Counted from the first letter of the stretch, positions 11,040 to 22,113 are shown. The stretch is 64,000 bases of DNA from Petaurus breviceps papuanus (GCA_028583685.1 JAMXIF010000077.1:7156838-7220837); one strand, 5' to 3'. Made by a program: numbers and translations. The notes: generated by a model from the letters alone, not told the origin.

Positions 11040-11335
11040 TTTCAACTCTGTCCAATAAGCAGCATGTCTTAAGCACCTACTATATACCAGGTACTTTTCT
11101 AGATTCAGAGGATACAGAATCAAAAGAGCCCCATCTCTTAAAGAGCTTATGCTCTATTGCTAAGTAGAGAAAGAATGGAAATTGAGTTATTTTAATTCAA
11201 TAAATATCTTAATATTTAATAAATTAATAATAAAATATCTTAATATCTATCATGTCTAGAAAACTGGGTTAGACACTGAAGAGATACAAAATTGAGATAG
11301 GACATCACCTTTGCCCTTGTAAAGTGTGCAGCTGA
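11040..11335 (-). mobile_element. Two L2 3' tail fragments
   Basis: Two inverted L2 tails in tandem. The first runs 'cttaagcacctactatataccaggtac...gagccccatctcttaaagagctta' (to 11165). The second runs 'aataaatatcttaa...gggttagacactgaagagatac...cacctttgccctt' (to 11335), with an AATA-rich expansion at 11205-11245. Confidence 0.6.
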
Positions 11336-11344
11336 GGAGGATGT

Positions 11345-11445
11345 ACTATATGGAAAGAATATTATGTAATATTAATGTTATGATTATAATATTGTATATA
11401 TAATTATATATGTAATATAATAATGTAAATATAATAATAAGACTA
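11345..11445. repeat. AT-rich low-complexity tract
   Basis: TATTA/ATAAT-type repeats of about 100 bases directly before a SINE. Confidence 0.75.
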
Positions 11446-11475
11446 TTAGGTAATGCAGAGTATGGCATGTGTTGT

Positions 11476-11697
11476 CCAGTCATGTTCAACTTTTTATGAC
11501 CCCATTTGGGAATTTCTTGGCAAAGAGACTGGAGTCATTTGCCATTTTCTTCTCCAACTCATTTTTCAGATGAGCAAACTGAGGAAAGCAGAGTCAAGTG
11601 ACTTGCCTAGGGTTAAACAGCTAGGAATCATCTGAGGCTGGATTTGAATTCAGATTTTCCTGATTCTAGGCGTAGTACTCTCTCTAGTGTGCCACAA
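11476..11697 (+). mobile_element. Marsupial MIR (MIR_Mars-like) SINE
   Basis: Contains GTTGTCCAGTCATGTTCAAC, ATGACCCCATTTGGG, TTTCTTGGCAAAGA, 'tgccattttcttctccaactcattttt' and 'gtcaagtgacttgcctagg', then a 'cctgattctaggcgtag' 3' arm. This is the marsupial core-SINE with the CCCATTTGGGG block. Confidence 0.8.
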
Positions 11698-11765
11698 GTA
11701 CATTTGAAAGGGACCACATCAACTGCTATTTGAATGAAATGTGATAGAGAAAGGCTGGTACTGAT

Positions 11766-12045
11766 CAGTCCATCAGTAAACAAATGTTTATTAAGCTCCC
11801 AGTCCCTATTAGGCTCTGTGGTAGGTGTGAGAGAAAGAAAGACAAAAATGAATTAGTTTCTGCCCTCAATGAGAGAGGAAGGTTTTAGTGAGAAGACAGA
11901 ATCTGAAACTGGAGGACTTAAATGACATGACATGGTCAAAGATGGGGAAGAAGGACGTTCCTGGCATGGGCATTGCCCTGAACTAAGACCTAGGGGAAGA
12001 AAGCATGGGAGTAGTAGAACTACAATCCATGCTATAGGACTTTGT
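11766..12045 (-). mobile_element. L2 3' fragment
   Basis: Inverted L2 tail ('aacaaatgtttattaagctccc...gttt ctgccctcaatgag') followed by the inverted pre-tail zone ('gggaagaaggacgttcctggcatggg'). Confidence 0.6.
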
Positions 12046-12129
12046 TGATCAACTTTTATTATTCATAACAATTTTCCTTAAATCTTGTTATTCATCTATA
12101 AAATGAAGGCATTGTACTAAGTTACCAGA

Positions 12130-12320
12130 CAGCGTGGCATAATGATTTCAGTACTGGTCTTGGAATCAGGAAGGCCTACACTCAAATCAGTTTAGCTACT
12201 TGGACTCTAGGAAAATCACTTAAATTCTTTGTGCCTCAGTTTCCTTATCTGTAAACTGAAGGCATTGGACTCAAGGACCTCAAAGGCCCCTTCCAGCTCC
12301 AAATATATGATTCTATTATC
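12130..12320 (+). mobile_element. MIR/THER1-type SINE
   Basis: 'gcgtggcataatgatttcag', 'ggtcttggaatcaggaaggcc', 'tgcctcagtttccttatctgt' and 'ggcattggactcaaggacct' follow the MIR order from tRNA-like head to 3' end. Confidence 0.78.
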
Positions 12321-12329
12321 TCTAAGATC

Positions 12330-13550
12330 CTTTTCATGATCAAAGCCCTATTATCCTGCGATGCCCTTTTCTTTGGTTATGAATGAACATTTGCAGGCTG
12401 CAAACAAAAAAAAAATGATCTCTCTCTTTCACTGGGATTCCATGAAAGAGAATATGACACCCTGATGAATATTTGAAAAACTTAAGACTCTAATATGTGA
12501 TTAGATGCCAACTTACAGATGCCTGACATGGTAGACTTCAAGGAAAAGGCATTCTTTAACATGACTGTGGAAACCTTTCATGGTGCCCTAAGCCATACCT
12601 GATTCCTCCCGGCAACTGACAGGTCATGTTCCTGGAACTGGCAACTTGCAGGCAAATATGTAAGTTGCTAGGGGTGATGAAGGGACACCTTTCCTCTCTG
12701 TCACACATGGCCTCTGTTGTTGGGCTGCTCTGTCTCTTGTCACCTGGCTGCTCCCCTTCACATTTTGAAGAATGATGCTGTCATGTGGTTCCCCGCCTTC
12801 CATCTGCCTCAGCACTGGATTTGGTTCCGTTCTTGAAATGAAACAATGACCCTTGAACTTGTCTTTATAGTTAGACTGCCTAGCCGGGCTGCCTCAGATG
12901 CCAGTAAAATCTTTTCCCTACAAGACACAATCTTACCTACAGACAGATCCCCTAACTAGTTTTTCTGGAGTTTTTGCTTTTCTAGCTCAAGACTTTCCTA
13001 CATGTAATTCAATTTCATCATATATATTATATCATATATATATATTAATATTAGAAGGGAGGAACACATTTCCAGTAGGAACCTGAGGGTTGGGAGAACC
13101 TTACTTCAAGCAGACCTACCTTCAAGGAGATCACCCTGCTCATTGCCACTAATCATGTGGAGTTACTGCAATCTTAAATTTATAGGAAAGGTACTGCTAA
13201 TTACAGGAAATTACCTTGCTGCTGAGTTTCCATCTGTACCTCCAACTCATGTACCCCAGATCTGTGTTGTTACTTTTCATTAGCATGGACACTTTACTCT
13301 GAGACATTTGAATAGGTGCAGGAGAGAATTTGTCAAAATTGAGAATCAGTTTAATATTTTTAGTCCTAGTTCATGCACCAGTGACCTGAGGCTTCAGCTG
13401 TAAGAACAAAAAAGGCTTTGCTATTCTGTGTTTGTTGTAAAAGTCAAACAAAGCTACAATTCCCTTGGAATAGCATATGGTCAGAATTCTTGTTGAGGAT
13501 ACCAACATTTTATTTTCCATATGTATTAGGAAAGCATGCATTATGGAAGG
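12330..13550. other. No feature recognised
   Basis: Single-copy-looking sequence. A short AT microsatellite lies at 13018-13050. Short frames here have no recognisable motifs. Confidence 0.4.
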
Positions 13551-13554
13551 CAAA

Positions 13555-13815
13555 GTGGTAGAGCAGAAAGAAGACTGGGTCTGGGGTCAGAGAGTGAGCA
13601 TGTATTCATATCTAGAGTCGTAGCTCAGTGTGGAAGGTGCTAGAACTGGAGTAGTGGATTCCTAAGGTGACACCCTAGCTGAGATAGCTACTAGTAATAG
13701 CAGTGTCATCTTGGGAAAGTCGCTTAAAGTCTTCTAGCCTCAGTTTCCTCATCTGTAAAATAAGGGGTTTAGACTTGATGGCTCCTAAGATTTCTTCCAA
13801 CTTTAAGCCTATGAT
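13555..13815 (+). mobile_element. MIR/THER1-type SINE, composite
   Basis: A MIR head ('ggtagagcagaaagaagactgggtctggggtcag') and a MIR 3' part ('gtcgcttaaagtcttctagcctcagtttcctcatctgt', 'agacttgatggctcctaag') are separated by about 90 bases, which could be an insertion or a second copy. Confidence 0.65.
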
Positions 13816-13859
13816 ATTTCCTTGCCATAGTTGATATTTCTGTAAATGGCACCCAGCCA

Positions 13860-14060
13860 CTTCCAGAAACGGACTGTGTCATTTTATTGAAGTCAACAAC
13901 CTTTTTGCTAATAATGATTTTCTGTCATTCCTTCCCATTATCTGAGTGATGGATTACTCCATTGGCAGCGTTACAGACAAAAATCAGATCAGTTGGTCAT
14001 CCTGTGCATGTGCAGAGGTTTCTATGACAGTTAACCTCATCTTTTGTTTGCATTTTTATG
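13860..14060. other. Single-copy stretch, possible conserved element
   Basis: No repeat recognised. It contains a TAATAATGATTTT site and a GATGGATTACTCC block (homeobox-like). Very tentative. Confidence 0.15.
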
Positions 14061-14169
14061 TTGAGAACTCAAGGTGATAGTTTTTGCCACTATACCTATG
14101 TCCTTGTCATCTTTTTTCTCCTTAATCCAGGTATTTAGGCTTATGCCTCCTAACTATGTACTCTAGCAC

Positions 14170-14408
14170 TCCTCTCTGTCATCAGCAATTACTTACTTTC
14201 AATCAGTTACAATGGTCTTTTCTCAATCTCTATTCTCCTTGACCTCTCTGGCATTGCTGACAAATTATTTCTTCTCAAAACTCTCTTCCTCCCTTTTTAG
14301 ATCAATATATTATCTTCGTCCTCTTTTTACTTCTCTGACTGCTTTTCTCTCTTTTCTTTACTGGACCTTTTGATCCATGTGATTCTTAAAGTATGAGTGT
14401 CTCCAAAA
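14170..14408 (+). mobile_element. L2 LINE ORF2 fragment, left half
   Basis: Reads 'ctccttgacctctctggcattgctgacaaa' and 'ttctctgactgcttttctctcttttctttactgga', as in L2 ORF2 reverse-transcriptase sequence. It is cut at 14408 by an LTR element and continues at 16145. Confidence 0.65.
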
Positions 14409-14413
14409 CTAGG
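14409..14413. repeat. 5-bp TSD (CTAGG), left copy
   Basis: CTAGG here and at 16140-16144 flanks the LTR element exactly outside its TG...CA ends. Confidence 0.85.
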
Positions 14414-14953
14414 TGTAGCGGCAAGCACCTCAACCGTCCTCAGGGTTGCTGCCACCACCGGTTCTTGGATCTGCTTTGTTAAAGGAAAGCAACTCAAAAT
14501 GGGTTAACAAGCTTACTTTAATCAGTCAGACATATATCGTTTACCTTGTTCAGGGGAAAAAGGTCAGCACCCCGAACTTCAGAATATACAGACAGAATTA
14601 TCAAGACAGAAACAGATCAAGTAGACAGATTTCCAAGCTGTCCAATCATTACATCCATACCCAGTCAAAATCTGGGTTTCAACATCTGGGTTTTTCAAAG
14701 CCGGGGGTTGCTCTGGACAACGGCTTCCCAGAATCCAGATCAAATCACAGAACACTTCTCAAAGCGAGCCCCCAAAACAAAGCTACACATAAGGGCTTAT
14801 ATAGCCTTCTCCTGGCTCAGAGAATGTAACAACCTTTTGGACCCACTGGCCAATCAAAAAGTATCTACTGAAAAACAAGCCTCCCACCCCATGCTCCAGG
14901 TGCACTTTAGCCTAGAGGCAGGGAAGATCTTTAAAATTTACATTCCCGTTACA
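14414..14953 (-). repeat. LTR (3' LTR of the minus-strand element)
   Basis: Inverted-end LTR of 540 bp. In sense it begins TGTAACGGGAATG and ends GCCGCTACA, has a TATA-like TATATAAGCC near 14798, and has ATTAAAGTAAGC as a polyadenylation-type signal near 14517. Confidence 0.88.
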
Positions 14954-15622
14954 TTCGGCCCCAAGATCTTTCATGCCCATAGCATAGACAATTTACTTTT
15001 GAATTAGCATTAAACATCTCTTAGGTCACATTTTCAAAGTACAGAACTAAAGTTACCAAAGTGGCCACTGGGCCTTAAACAAACACAAAGTACATTGCAT
15101 TATTACCTCAATTCAAAACAAGAGTTCAAATAAAGTTCTCTGGGGGAGGGGGGAAGGATATCCTTCCACTCACACAGCTCCAGCCCCTGCCTCCAAACAC
15201 AGAGAGGGGGCTGGGCAACAAAACCAACAAGGTGGGGTCCTTGGGGGTCCAAGGCACTTCATCCCACCCACCATAGTCACAAGTCCATCCTCCCCCAGGG
15301 TTCCAAACTGTGGGATGCAGCCAGGAAACACACTCAGTGCCCCTGCTTTGCTGCTCAGTTCTTATCTTTTCCTGTGGCTGAATTCCGAACTCCTGGGTAC
15401 CTTCTCCTCCCGCAAGCGGCAGCCGCTCCTGGCTTCTGCCCAGGTCCTGATGCAGGCAGCTCACCATTCCTGCTCTCAGCTCAGTTAAGTCACCATGCAG
15501 GCCATTCTTCTCTCCTGCTCCACGGCTCCACAGAATCACAGCTACCACAACTGGGAAACAAACAATTACCCCAGTCCCCATACTTTCCTTTTACTCTGCA
15601 GATCCTGTTCGTGATGCCATTT
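14954..15622 (-). other. Internal region of the compact LTR element
   Basis: 669 bp between the LTRs. It is G+C-richer than its surroundings. Open frames of about 100-150 codons occur on both strands but resemble no retroviral protein I know. Confidence 0.7.
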
Positions 15623-16139
15623 TGTAGCGGCAAGCACCTCAAGCTTCCTCAGGGTTGCTGCCACCACCGGTTCTTGGATCTGCTTTGTTAAAGGAAAGCA
15701 ACTCAAAATGGGTTAACAAGCTTACTTTAATCAGTCAGACATATATTGTTTACCTTGTTCAGGGGAAAAAGGTCAGCACCCCAAACTTCAAAGTATACAG
15801 GCAGAATTATCAAGACAGAAACAGATCAAGTAGACAGATTTCCAAGCTGTCCAACCATTACATCCATACCCAGTAAACATCTGGGTTTCAACATCTGGGT
15901 TTTTCAAAGCCGGGGGGGCTCTGGACAACGGCTTCCCAGAATCCAGATCAAATCACAGAACAACAAAGCTACACATCAAGGCTTATGTAGCCTTCTCCTG
16001 GCTCAGAGAATGTAACAACCTTTTGGACCCACTAGCCAATCAAAAAGTATCTACTGAAAAACAAGCCTCCCACCCCAGGCTCCAAGTGCACTTTAGCCTA
16101 GGGACAGGGAAGATCTTTAAAATTTACATTCCCATTACA
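15623..16139 (-). repeat. LTR (5' LTR of the minus-strand element)
   Basis: Second LTR, about 517 bp, colinear with 14414-14953 and about 96% similar by eye. Confidence 0.88.
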
Positions 16140-16144
16140 CTAGG

Positions 16145-16650
16145 TTGTTGGGCATCTAAAATATTTCTTTAATATACTATTTGAAAGTTCATTCAGTCTC
16201 TCAGTTTCAACTGAATAATGACTTCTAAGCTTTCCAAAGTATCTGTTTTGAAGTAGCCTACAAAATATGTACACTTGGATGTTCAATCATCTTCTTAAAT
16301 TCAATGTTTAAAATTGAACTCATCATGTCTCCATCTCTCCACAGCTTGCCTGTCAACCTCCTGTTTTTTTCCTCATAAATTCCATTTTTGACAAAGTGCC
16401 ACCATTCTCTTGGTTGCCTAGGATCTAAACTTTGGAGTCATTTCTGATTACTCGATTTCCTTTTTTTCTATATCTGATCAGATATCATCTGGTTTCTTCA
16501 ACTCTTATTTTATTCATTTCTTCTTTTCTATCTTCAGTATCACCTATCTGATTCAAGTCTATATCCTTTCAAATTTCACTCACTCAATCTCTTAAATAGA
16601 TTTCCATTTCAATTTCTCTCTCCTCATTCACTTGATAAAGCATAATTACA
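16145..16650 (+). mobile_element. L2 LINE ORF2 fragment, right half
   Basis: Continues the L2 broken at 14408. 'ggatgttcaatcatcttcttaaattcaatg', 'aaattgaactcatcatg' and 'aactttggagtcatttctgattactc' follow the L2 ORF2 order. Confidence 0.65.
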
Positions 16651-16659
16651 TACTGTGAT

Positions 16660-16900
16660 GGATCCAAGATCTTATAGAGCATTGGGCATGAAGTCAGGTG
16701 TACTTGAATTAAATATAATGTAAATTTACTAGTTATGTCATTCTGAGGAATTTGCTTAACTTTTCTGTATCAATTTCCTCATCTTTAAAATCTGGGTAAT
16801 AATAGCATCTATCTCTAAGGATTGTTGTGAGGATAAAAAGAGATAATATTTCCTAAATATAAACTTTAAAACACTAAATAAGTGCTTACCATTATCATTC
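16660..16900 (+). mobile_element. MIR/THER1-type SINE
   Basis: 'gagcattgggcatgaagtcagg' head, 'atcaatttcctcatctttaaaatctgggtaataatag' core and 'attgttgtgaggataaaaagagataat' 3' arm. Confidence 0.72.
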
Positions 16901-17159
16901 CTCCTCCTCTTTTTTATTTTTCTTTTTGTTTTTGTTCTTGCTCTTCTTTGTATATGTGGGAATCTTGTCCATGTCTACTAATAAATTCCTTGACATGGAG
17001 GCTCACCCAACATGGTGGTAGCCTTTCCCTAGTTCTCTTCACATTGTGTGGTCATTAGTGCATCACAGGCTGTCCATCTGTTAGCCTTGTCCTTATATGT
17101 GCTCAGCACCTTGTTTTCATTCATACTACTCTCAGAAGACATATTTATGGTGCTCTCCA

Positions 17160-17215
17160 TTTAACTTCTAATATTTATTAAATGTTTATTTTATACCAAG
17201 CACTGTGCTCATAAA
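17160..17215 (-). mobile_element. L2 tail fragment
   Basis: 'aatatttattaaatgtttat...accaagcactgtgct' is an inverted L2 tail. Confidence 0.5.
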
Positions 17216-17344
17216 ATGACCCATCAAAACATACTTCTACAAAATATCTAATCTCCTTACTTAAACATTCGTAAATGACCATCATTTGACCTGATCTTAT
17301 CCAGTTTTCTCTTAATTATTCCTATATGAGATGATGTTGATGAT

Positions 17345-17560
17345 GGTAGTTAACAATGTATATATTACTTCAACATTTGCCAAATATTTTACATTTATAA
17401 TCTTATTTCAATCGTAACAAAAACTCTGGGAAGTAGATGCTGTTATTATTACCATTTTACAGATGAATTTACTTTGAGAGATGCTAAGTGACTTGCCCAT
17501 AGCATAGCAGATATCAAGTAAGTGGCTAAGGAAGGATTTGAACTCCTTGTGCAATGTGTT
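17345..17560 (+). mobile_element. MIR-type SINE
   Basis: 'gggaagtagatgctgttattattaccattttacagatg', 'gctaagtgacttgcccatag' and 'ggatttgaactcc' are MIR core sequence. Confidence 0.7.
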
Positions 17561-17589
17561 GTATACCATTGTTGTATCCCTGCCCAAAT

Positions 17590-18310
17590 GTACAGGCCTG
17601 CTGAAAAGCCTTTGGAAAATTTCAAACTTCCTCCTTCTTGGTTAATTTGGTGATATGAAGAAACAATGGCTCAATCAAAGAATGGAAAATGCTATAATGG
17701 TATCATGGTTAAACATTCAACAAAGCTGAGTGGAATCTCAGATCTTAGAATTTATTTTTTAATAGCACCTTCTATTGTGTCTAACAAAAAATTGGAAGTA
17801 GAAGGGAGGTCAGGGATTGATATCTGGAGAAGAGAATAGAAATAATCTTTGGTGGAAGAGAGACCTGGCAACTTTTAAAAACACTTCCTAAAAATTCTAA
17901 AGGAAACTGACCTCCTAAACATCCTAAATGACACTGGGATAGGAGATCTGCAACCAAAGTCTAGAAGAAATGAGAGGCAAATGAGCTTGAAGAGTTAATA
18001 TTAAATAATGACTTTTTGTATACACACAAAAGCATAATTATTTCTGATGAAAAAAGAGCCTGGCCAATTACTATTTAGCTATTAGTAAAATAAAACCTTA
18101 TTAAGTCATACTTCAATAATTCATAGTTATAATAATTTAAATTGGCTATTGGGCAGCAGTGTGCTTTTACATTATCTATAAATATGAGACTTTTTAAAGA
18201 AATCAATATTGCAAACCCAGTTGTAAGGGAGTGATGTTTAAGTATAGCATTAAACACACAGTAGGTACCTAATTCATATTTGTCCAGAGAATGCACTTCA
18301 GAAATAGCAT
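17590..18310. other. No feature recognised
   Basis: AT-rich, apparently single-copy sequence with no convincing frame. Confidence 0.4.
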
Positions 18311-18314
18311 TTCC

Positions 18315-18497
18315 ATTAAATTAAATTCTTCCAGTATTTGTGAAGTAGCTACTTTGTACAAGGCTCCCTTCCAGGAATCATGAATGAATGTAAAGATGAA
18401 AATAAAACAGCCCTTACTGTCAAGGAACTGCATCCAACCTGTCCTGTCCTCAAGGAGCCTATATTTTGCAGGGGATATCAGTGGGTAGTATATTTAA
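18315..18497 (-). mobile_element. L2 3' fragment, first half
   Basis: Inverted L2 tail ('cagtatttgtgaagtagctac...cagcccttactgtcaaggaac'). It stops where a solo LTR begins and continues at 19030. Confidence 0.55.
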
Positions 18498-18502
18498 CAT
18501 GT
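18498..18502. repeat. 5-bp TSD (CATGT), left copy
   Basis: CATGT here and at 19025-19029 flanks the solo LTR. Confidence 0.78.
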
Positions 18503-19024
18503 TGTAGCAGCAAGCACCCCAAGCGTCCTCAGGGTTTGCCGCCCATACAGGTTCTTGGATCTGCTTTGACAAAGGAAAGCAACTCAAAATGGGTTAACAA
18601 GCTTACTTTAATCAGTCAGACATATATCGTTTACCTTGTTCAGGGGAAAAGTCGGCACCCCGAACTTCAAAGCATACAGGCAGAATTATCAAGACATTAA
18701 CAGATCAAGTAGACAGATTCCCAAACTGTCCAACCATTACATCCATACCAAATCAGCATCTGGGTTTTTCAAAGCCGGGGGACTCTCAACAACAGCTTCC
18801 CAGAATTCAGATCAAATCACAGAACACTTCTCAAAGTGAGCCCCAAAACAAAGCTACACATCAGGGCTTATATAGCCTTCTCCTGGCTCAGAGAATGTAA
18901 CAACCTTATTGACCCACTGGCCAATCAAAAAGTATCTACTGAAAAACAAGCCTCCCTCCCCAGGCTTCTTGTGCACTCTAGCCTAGGGGCAGGGAGGATC
19001 TTCCAAATTTGCATTCCCATTATA
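18503..19024 (-). mobile_element. Solo LTR, same family as 14414-16139
   Basis: A 522-bp LTR colinear with the two LTRs of the compact element and in the same orientation. It is flanked by a 5-bp TSD with no internal region, as left by recombination between the LTRs of one element. It appears more diverged from the other two than they are from each other, suggesting a separate and perhaps older insertion. Confidence 0.86.
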
Positions 19025-19029
19025 CATGT

Positions 19030-19530
19030 ACACAGATTGTTAGATTATCTTGTAGTACATATAATGTAGGGGAGAAAAGAAAGATCCAGCCTAGTAAAAA
19101 GGAGAGAGCGCTATTGACTAGGATGATGGGGTAGTGAGAATTAAGGAATGTCATATAGATGGTATGGCCCCTCAATGACTTTGCATGAAGAGAAAGATTC
19201 TGATAAACTTAGCTGGGGAAAAATACATTCAAGGCTTGGGGAAAGAGTAGAGAAAATTTATTGTGGCAGCAGATGAGATGTCAGGTTCAGGGAGCAGCTA
19301 GTAGTCCAATTTGGCAGGAACATAAGAATTCATGATGGGGAATAATGTGAATAAGACTGAGAAAGTATATTGGAGTCAAAGTATAGAAAGCCTTAAATGC
19401 CAGTCTTATGAGTTCGTATTTTATCTTAGTAGCAGTAAGAAGTCAGTGAAATATTGTGAGCAGGGTACTGTGCCTTAGGACTATTATTTTATCAATTGAA
19501 TGGAGGCTGGACCAGGTAGGATCATTGTTA
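19030..19530 (-). mobile_element. L2 3' fragment, second half
   Basis: 'gaaagccttaaatgccagtc...gagttcgtattttatcttagtagcag' and 'caattgaatggaggctggacc' are inverted L2 ORF sequence, continuing 18315-18497 across the solo LTR. Confidence 0.5.
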
Positions 19531-19689
19531 CAATTAACATAAATACAATGTATAACTAGGATGATTTACATAGCCAATGGTATTCTGGTACTTTGAAATA
19601 AATCAGTCTAATATCTTGATTAAAGTAGTTTACAGCATGGGCAAGTTAGTTTAGGTCCACTGACCATTTGGGGTTTTCATATCAATGTT

Positions 19690-20060
19690 CTACTGGTCTT
19701 GCTTTATGGAAGCAAAACATGGAATACAAGAGGAATTTAAAATAAGTATTACACAGAAGACCATTGGGAGGTGTATGGTGGATATGAGCAGACAGACCTA
19801 TAAACAAAGAGGAACTTGGAAAAATAGGAATAAAAGAAGCCATCAAGGAATTATGTGATGAGAAGAGAAGGTGGACTGGTCATATGTTGAAGGTGAGGGA
19901 AGAATGGTAGGTGGCGAAGAGTGCTCCACTGGTACCTTTGAGATGGTGACTTAAACCCCTGAACAAAACTTATGGAAAGACATGGCCAAGAGAGGTGGAA
20001 AATGTCCAGGCAAAGATGGGTTTGGTACCTGTGTCATTGGATGAAATGTCCAAAGTGGAA
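19690..20060 (+). mobile_element. RTE-type LINE C-terminal ORF remnant
   Basis: One frame reads LLYGSETWN near 19700, followed by degraded sequence equivalent to the region after the RTE reverse-transcriptase core: 'gaagagaaggtggactggtcat' (RW-GH-type block), then a 'ggccaagagaggtggaaaatg' block. The LYG-E-W motif is typical of RTE/BovB-like elements. Only the 3' part of the ORF is present, and it is heavily broken. Confidence 0.55.
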
Positions 20061-20079
20061 TTAGGATATTTCTTTATTT

Positions 20080-20980
20080 ACCTTTCTCTTTTTGTTTCAG
20101 TTTTATATTTGTGGTTATAAATGGTTTTATTCAATTTACTTTAGTAAACCAATTCCCACAGGCTGTCTTCCCCATCATCTCTGCTCCTGTCCTTCCCACA
20201 TGTCAACTGTTTGTCAACCTTTTCCCTACTTTTGGAGTATTATTTATCTTGTTATTTTTTATTTTATTTAGTTGTCTAATCCCCCCTTCCAGTTCTTTCC
20301 CCCCTTCTCTCATTTAAGTGATTAATTAAAAAATTCCTCTTTCATTCCTTCCATCCAAATTATTTCTTTTCTTAGATTCTCCCCCCTCCCTTTTTTTCTA
20401 AGAAGGATTTCTTTACCTTGTTCTCTTCATTAATTATCTTTGCTTTCTGCTTATTTTTAACTTTTATTCTTTGATTTGTGGTCTATATACTTATTCATTC
20501 CTTCTTTAGCCTATTTATGTTCCTTTTACAATAAAGTATTACTGTAAATACTGTAAAGCCTGAGCATCAAGTTTGAACTCCCTTTTCTAGCCAATTTCTA
20601 TGTTACTGCTTTTGTAGATCTTGTTTCCTCACTCCTTTTTTCTGTTGTGTCTCATTCTTGAACTATCAATCAACGGGTGGGTAGAGAGTAGAAGCATTGC
20701 TTTACAGTAAAATGCTCTCTCTGTATGTAGTATCATTCTACTCCTCAATATCTTGGATGTTTTGGTTTTCATTTTCCATTTTTCTCTTCCTCCTCCTCCT
20801 CCTCCTCCTCCTGCTATGTGATGGGTATTTTTCTATTTATTCATATTTGTATGTATACATGTTTTCTCCCTCAAGAGACAAGGAGAAGAAGAAGGAGGAG
20901 GAGGAGGAGAAATTCAGTTAAAAGCATAGAGCAAAAGTAGATAAATCAATAGAGAAATTAAAAGTAGGATGGAAAATGAA
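20080..20980. other. Pyrimidine- and AT-rich stretch, not assigned
   Basis: Contains TTTT/CCCC runs at 20280-20400, (TCC)n at 20785-20815 and an opposing AGAAGGAGGAGG run at 20880-20910. These two runs are inverted with respect to each other and could pair. It may be part of an old retroelement 3' region, but I cannot name it. Confidence 0.35.
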
Positions 20981-20984
20981 AATG

Positions 20985-21060
20985 ATCCGGCCTCAGACAA
21001 CACAAAAACTAGCCGCATGACCTTGGGCAAGTCACAACCACAATTGCTCTCCAAAAAAAA
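20985..21060 (+). mobile_element. WSINE1-like fragment (3' half)
   Basis: 'ccggcctcagacaacacaaaaactagccgcatgac', then 'cttgggcaagtcacaaccac' and an A-rich tail. The tRNA-like head is missing. Confidence 0.75.
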
Positions 21061-21099
21061 TATATAATCAACAAAGTCACAAACACAACCAGCTATTAT

Positions 21100-21755
21100 A
21101 TTTTCCCCAACTTAATGGTGTTTCCCCCCAATTGTATGTGAAGATAGTTTATGACATTCATTTTCATAAGATTTTGAGTTCCAAATTTTTTTCTCCATCC
21201 TCTCCTCAAGACAGCAAGCAATCTGATATAGGCTATACATGAGCACTCATATTAAGTATGTTTCCACATCAGTCATGTTGTTAAAGAAAAATCAGAACAA
21301 AAGGGGAAAAAAAACCACAAGAAAGAAAAAAAGAGAAAATAGTATGCTTCAATCAGCATTCAGACTCGATACTTCTTTCTCTGGATGTGGGTAGCATTTT
21401 CCATCATGAGTCTTTTGGAATTTTGTTTGATCCTTGTATGGCTGAGAAGAGCTGAGTCTATTAGAGATGATCAACACATGATGTTGCTGTTGCTGTGTAC
21501 AATTTTGTCCCTGTTCTACTCACTTCACTCAGAATCAGTTCATATAAATCTTTTCAGGTTTTTCTGAAATCCTCCTGCTCATCATTTCTTATGGAACAAC
21601 CGTATTCCATTACATTCATATATCCCAACTTGTTTTATTCCCCAATTGACTTATATCCCCTTCAATTAACAATTCTTTGCCACTGCAAAGAGAGCTGCAA
21701 TAAATATTTTTGCACATGTGGGTCCTTTCCTTTTTAAAATATCTCTTTACAACAA
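21100..21755 (-). mobile_element. L1 3' end
   Basis: Inverted L1 tail. The plus strand reads AGATTTTGAGTTCCAAATTT, 'cagcaagcaatctgatatag', then the upstream 3' zone: 'ctcacttcactcagaatcag', 'ccccaattgacttatatcccc' and 'ttgccactgcaaagagagc'. The same zone is present in sense at 41250-41960. 5'-truncated, about 650 bp, no ORF. Confidence 0.78.
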
Positions 21756-21759
21756 GCTA

Positions 21760-22110
21760 TTACCTAGACTAACCTTCCCTTCTCTGAGTCAGAACTGAGT
21801 GAATTTTGCCATAAGCAGCAAATGCTAGTGGCAGGTAGCTGGCCAATTCAATTCTAAAAGTAGAACTGGTTGTACATGGAGACATGGACTGGATGATAGT
21901 TGAAACAGTATGAGATTTGTAGGTAAATGAAGGAGAAAAGAAAATCTTAAAATCATATGAAAATGAAGAAAAAAACAGAATGTGATCATTCTCCATCAGC
22001 TTGTAACTAAGGAACGAGGAGAGTTGTCAAATGAAACAAATTTTTGAGTGAGTTTTGTCAGCTATCCTGTTGAAAATTAAGGTGCTTTGTGTGCTTCTGA
22101 AGTGGCTCTT
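21760..22110. other. No feature recognised
   Basis: Single-copy-looking sequence between the L1 end and a possible retropseudogene; it could be the far part of the same insertion. Confidence 0.35.
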
Positions 22111-22113
22111 TTC

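Larger units (their letters stand above)
14414..16139 (-). mobile_element. Compact two-LTR fossil element
   Basis: A 1,726-bp element with two LTRs of about 540 and 517 bp, ends TG...CA on the minus strand, and a 5-bp TSD. The internal part is only about 669 bp. Just inside the 5' LTR there is a primer-binding-site-like TGGCATCACGAACAGG, resembling tRNA-Lys-type sites but not exact. No gag, pol or env product is recognisable, so it is a non-autonomous fossil, probably moved in trans by an ERV with the same LTRs. LTR-LTR divergence, counted by eye, is about 4%, suggesting an insertion of the order of ten million years ago at mammalian neutral rates. The exact class is uncertain (ERV1 or ERV3-like by TSD length). 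Confidence 0.85.

Noticed and set aside
14446-16015. Plus-strand frames of 73-153 codons with repeated peptide sequence
   Set aside because: They lie antisense in the LTRs and repeat because the LTRs repeat; no retroviral domain is visible.
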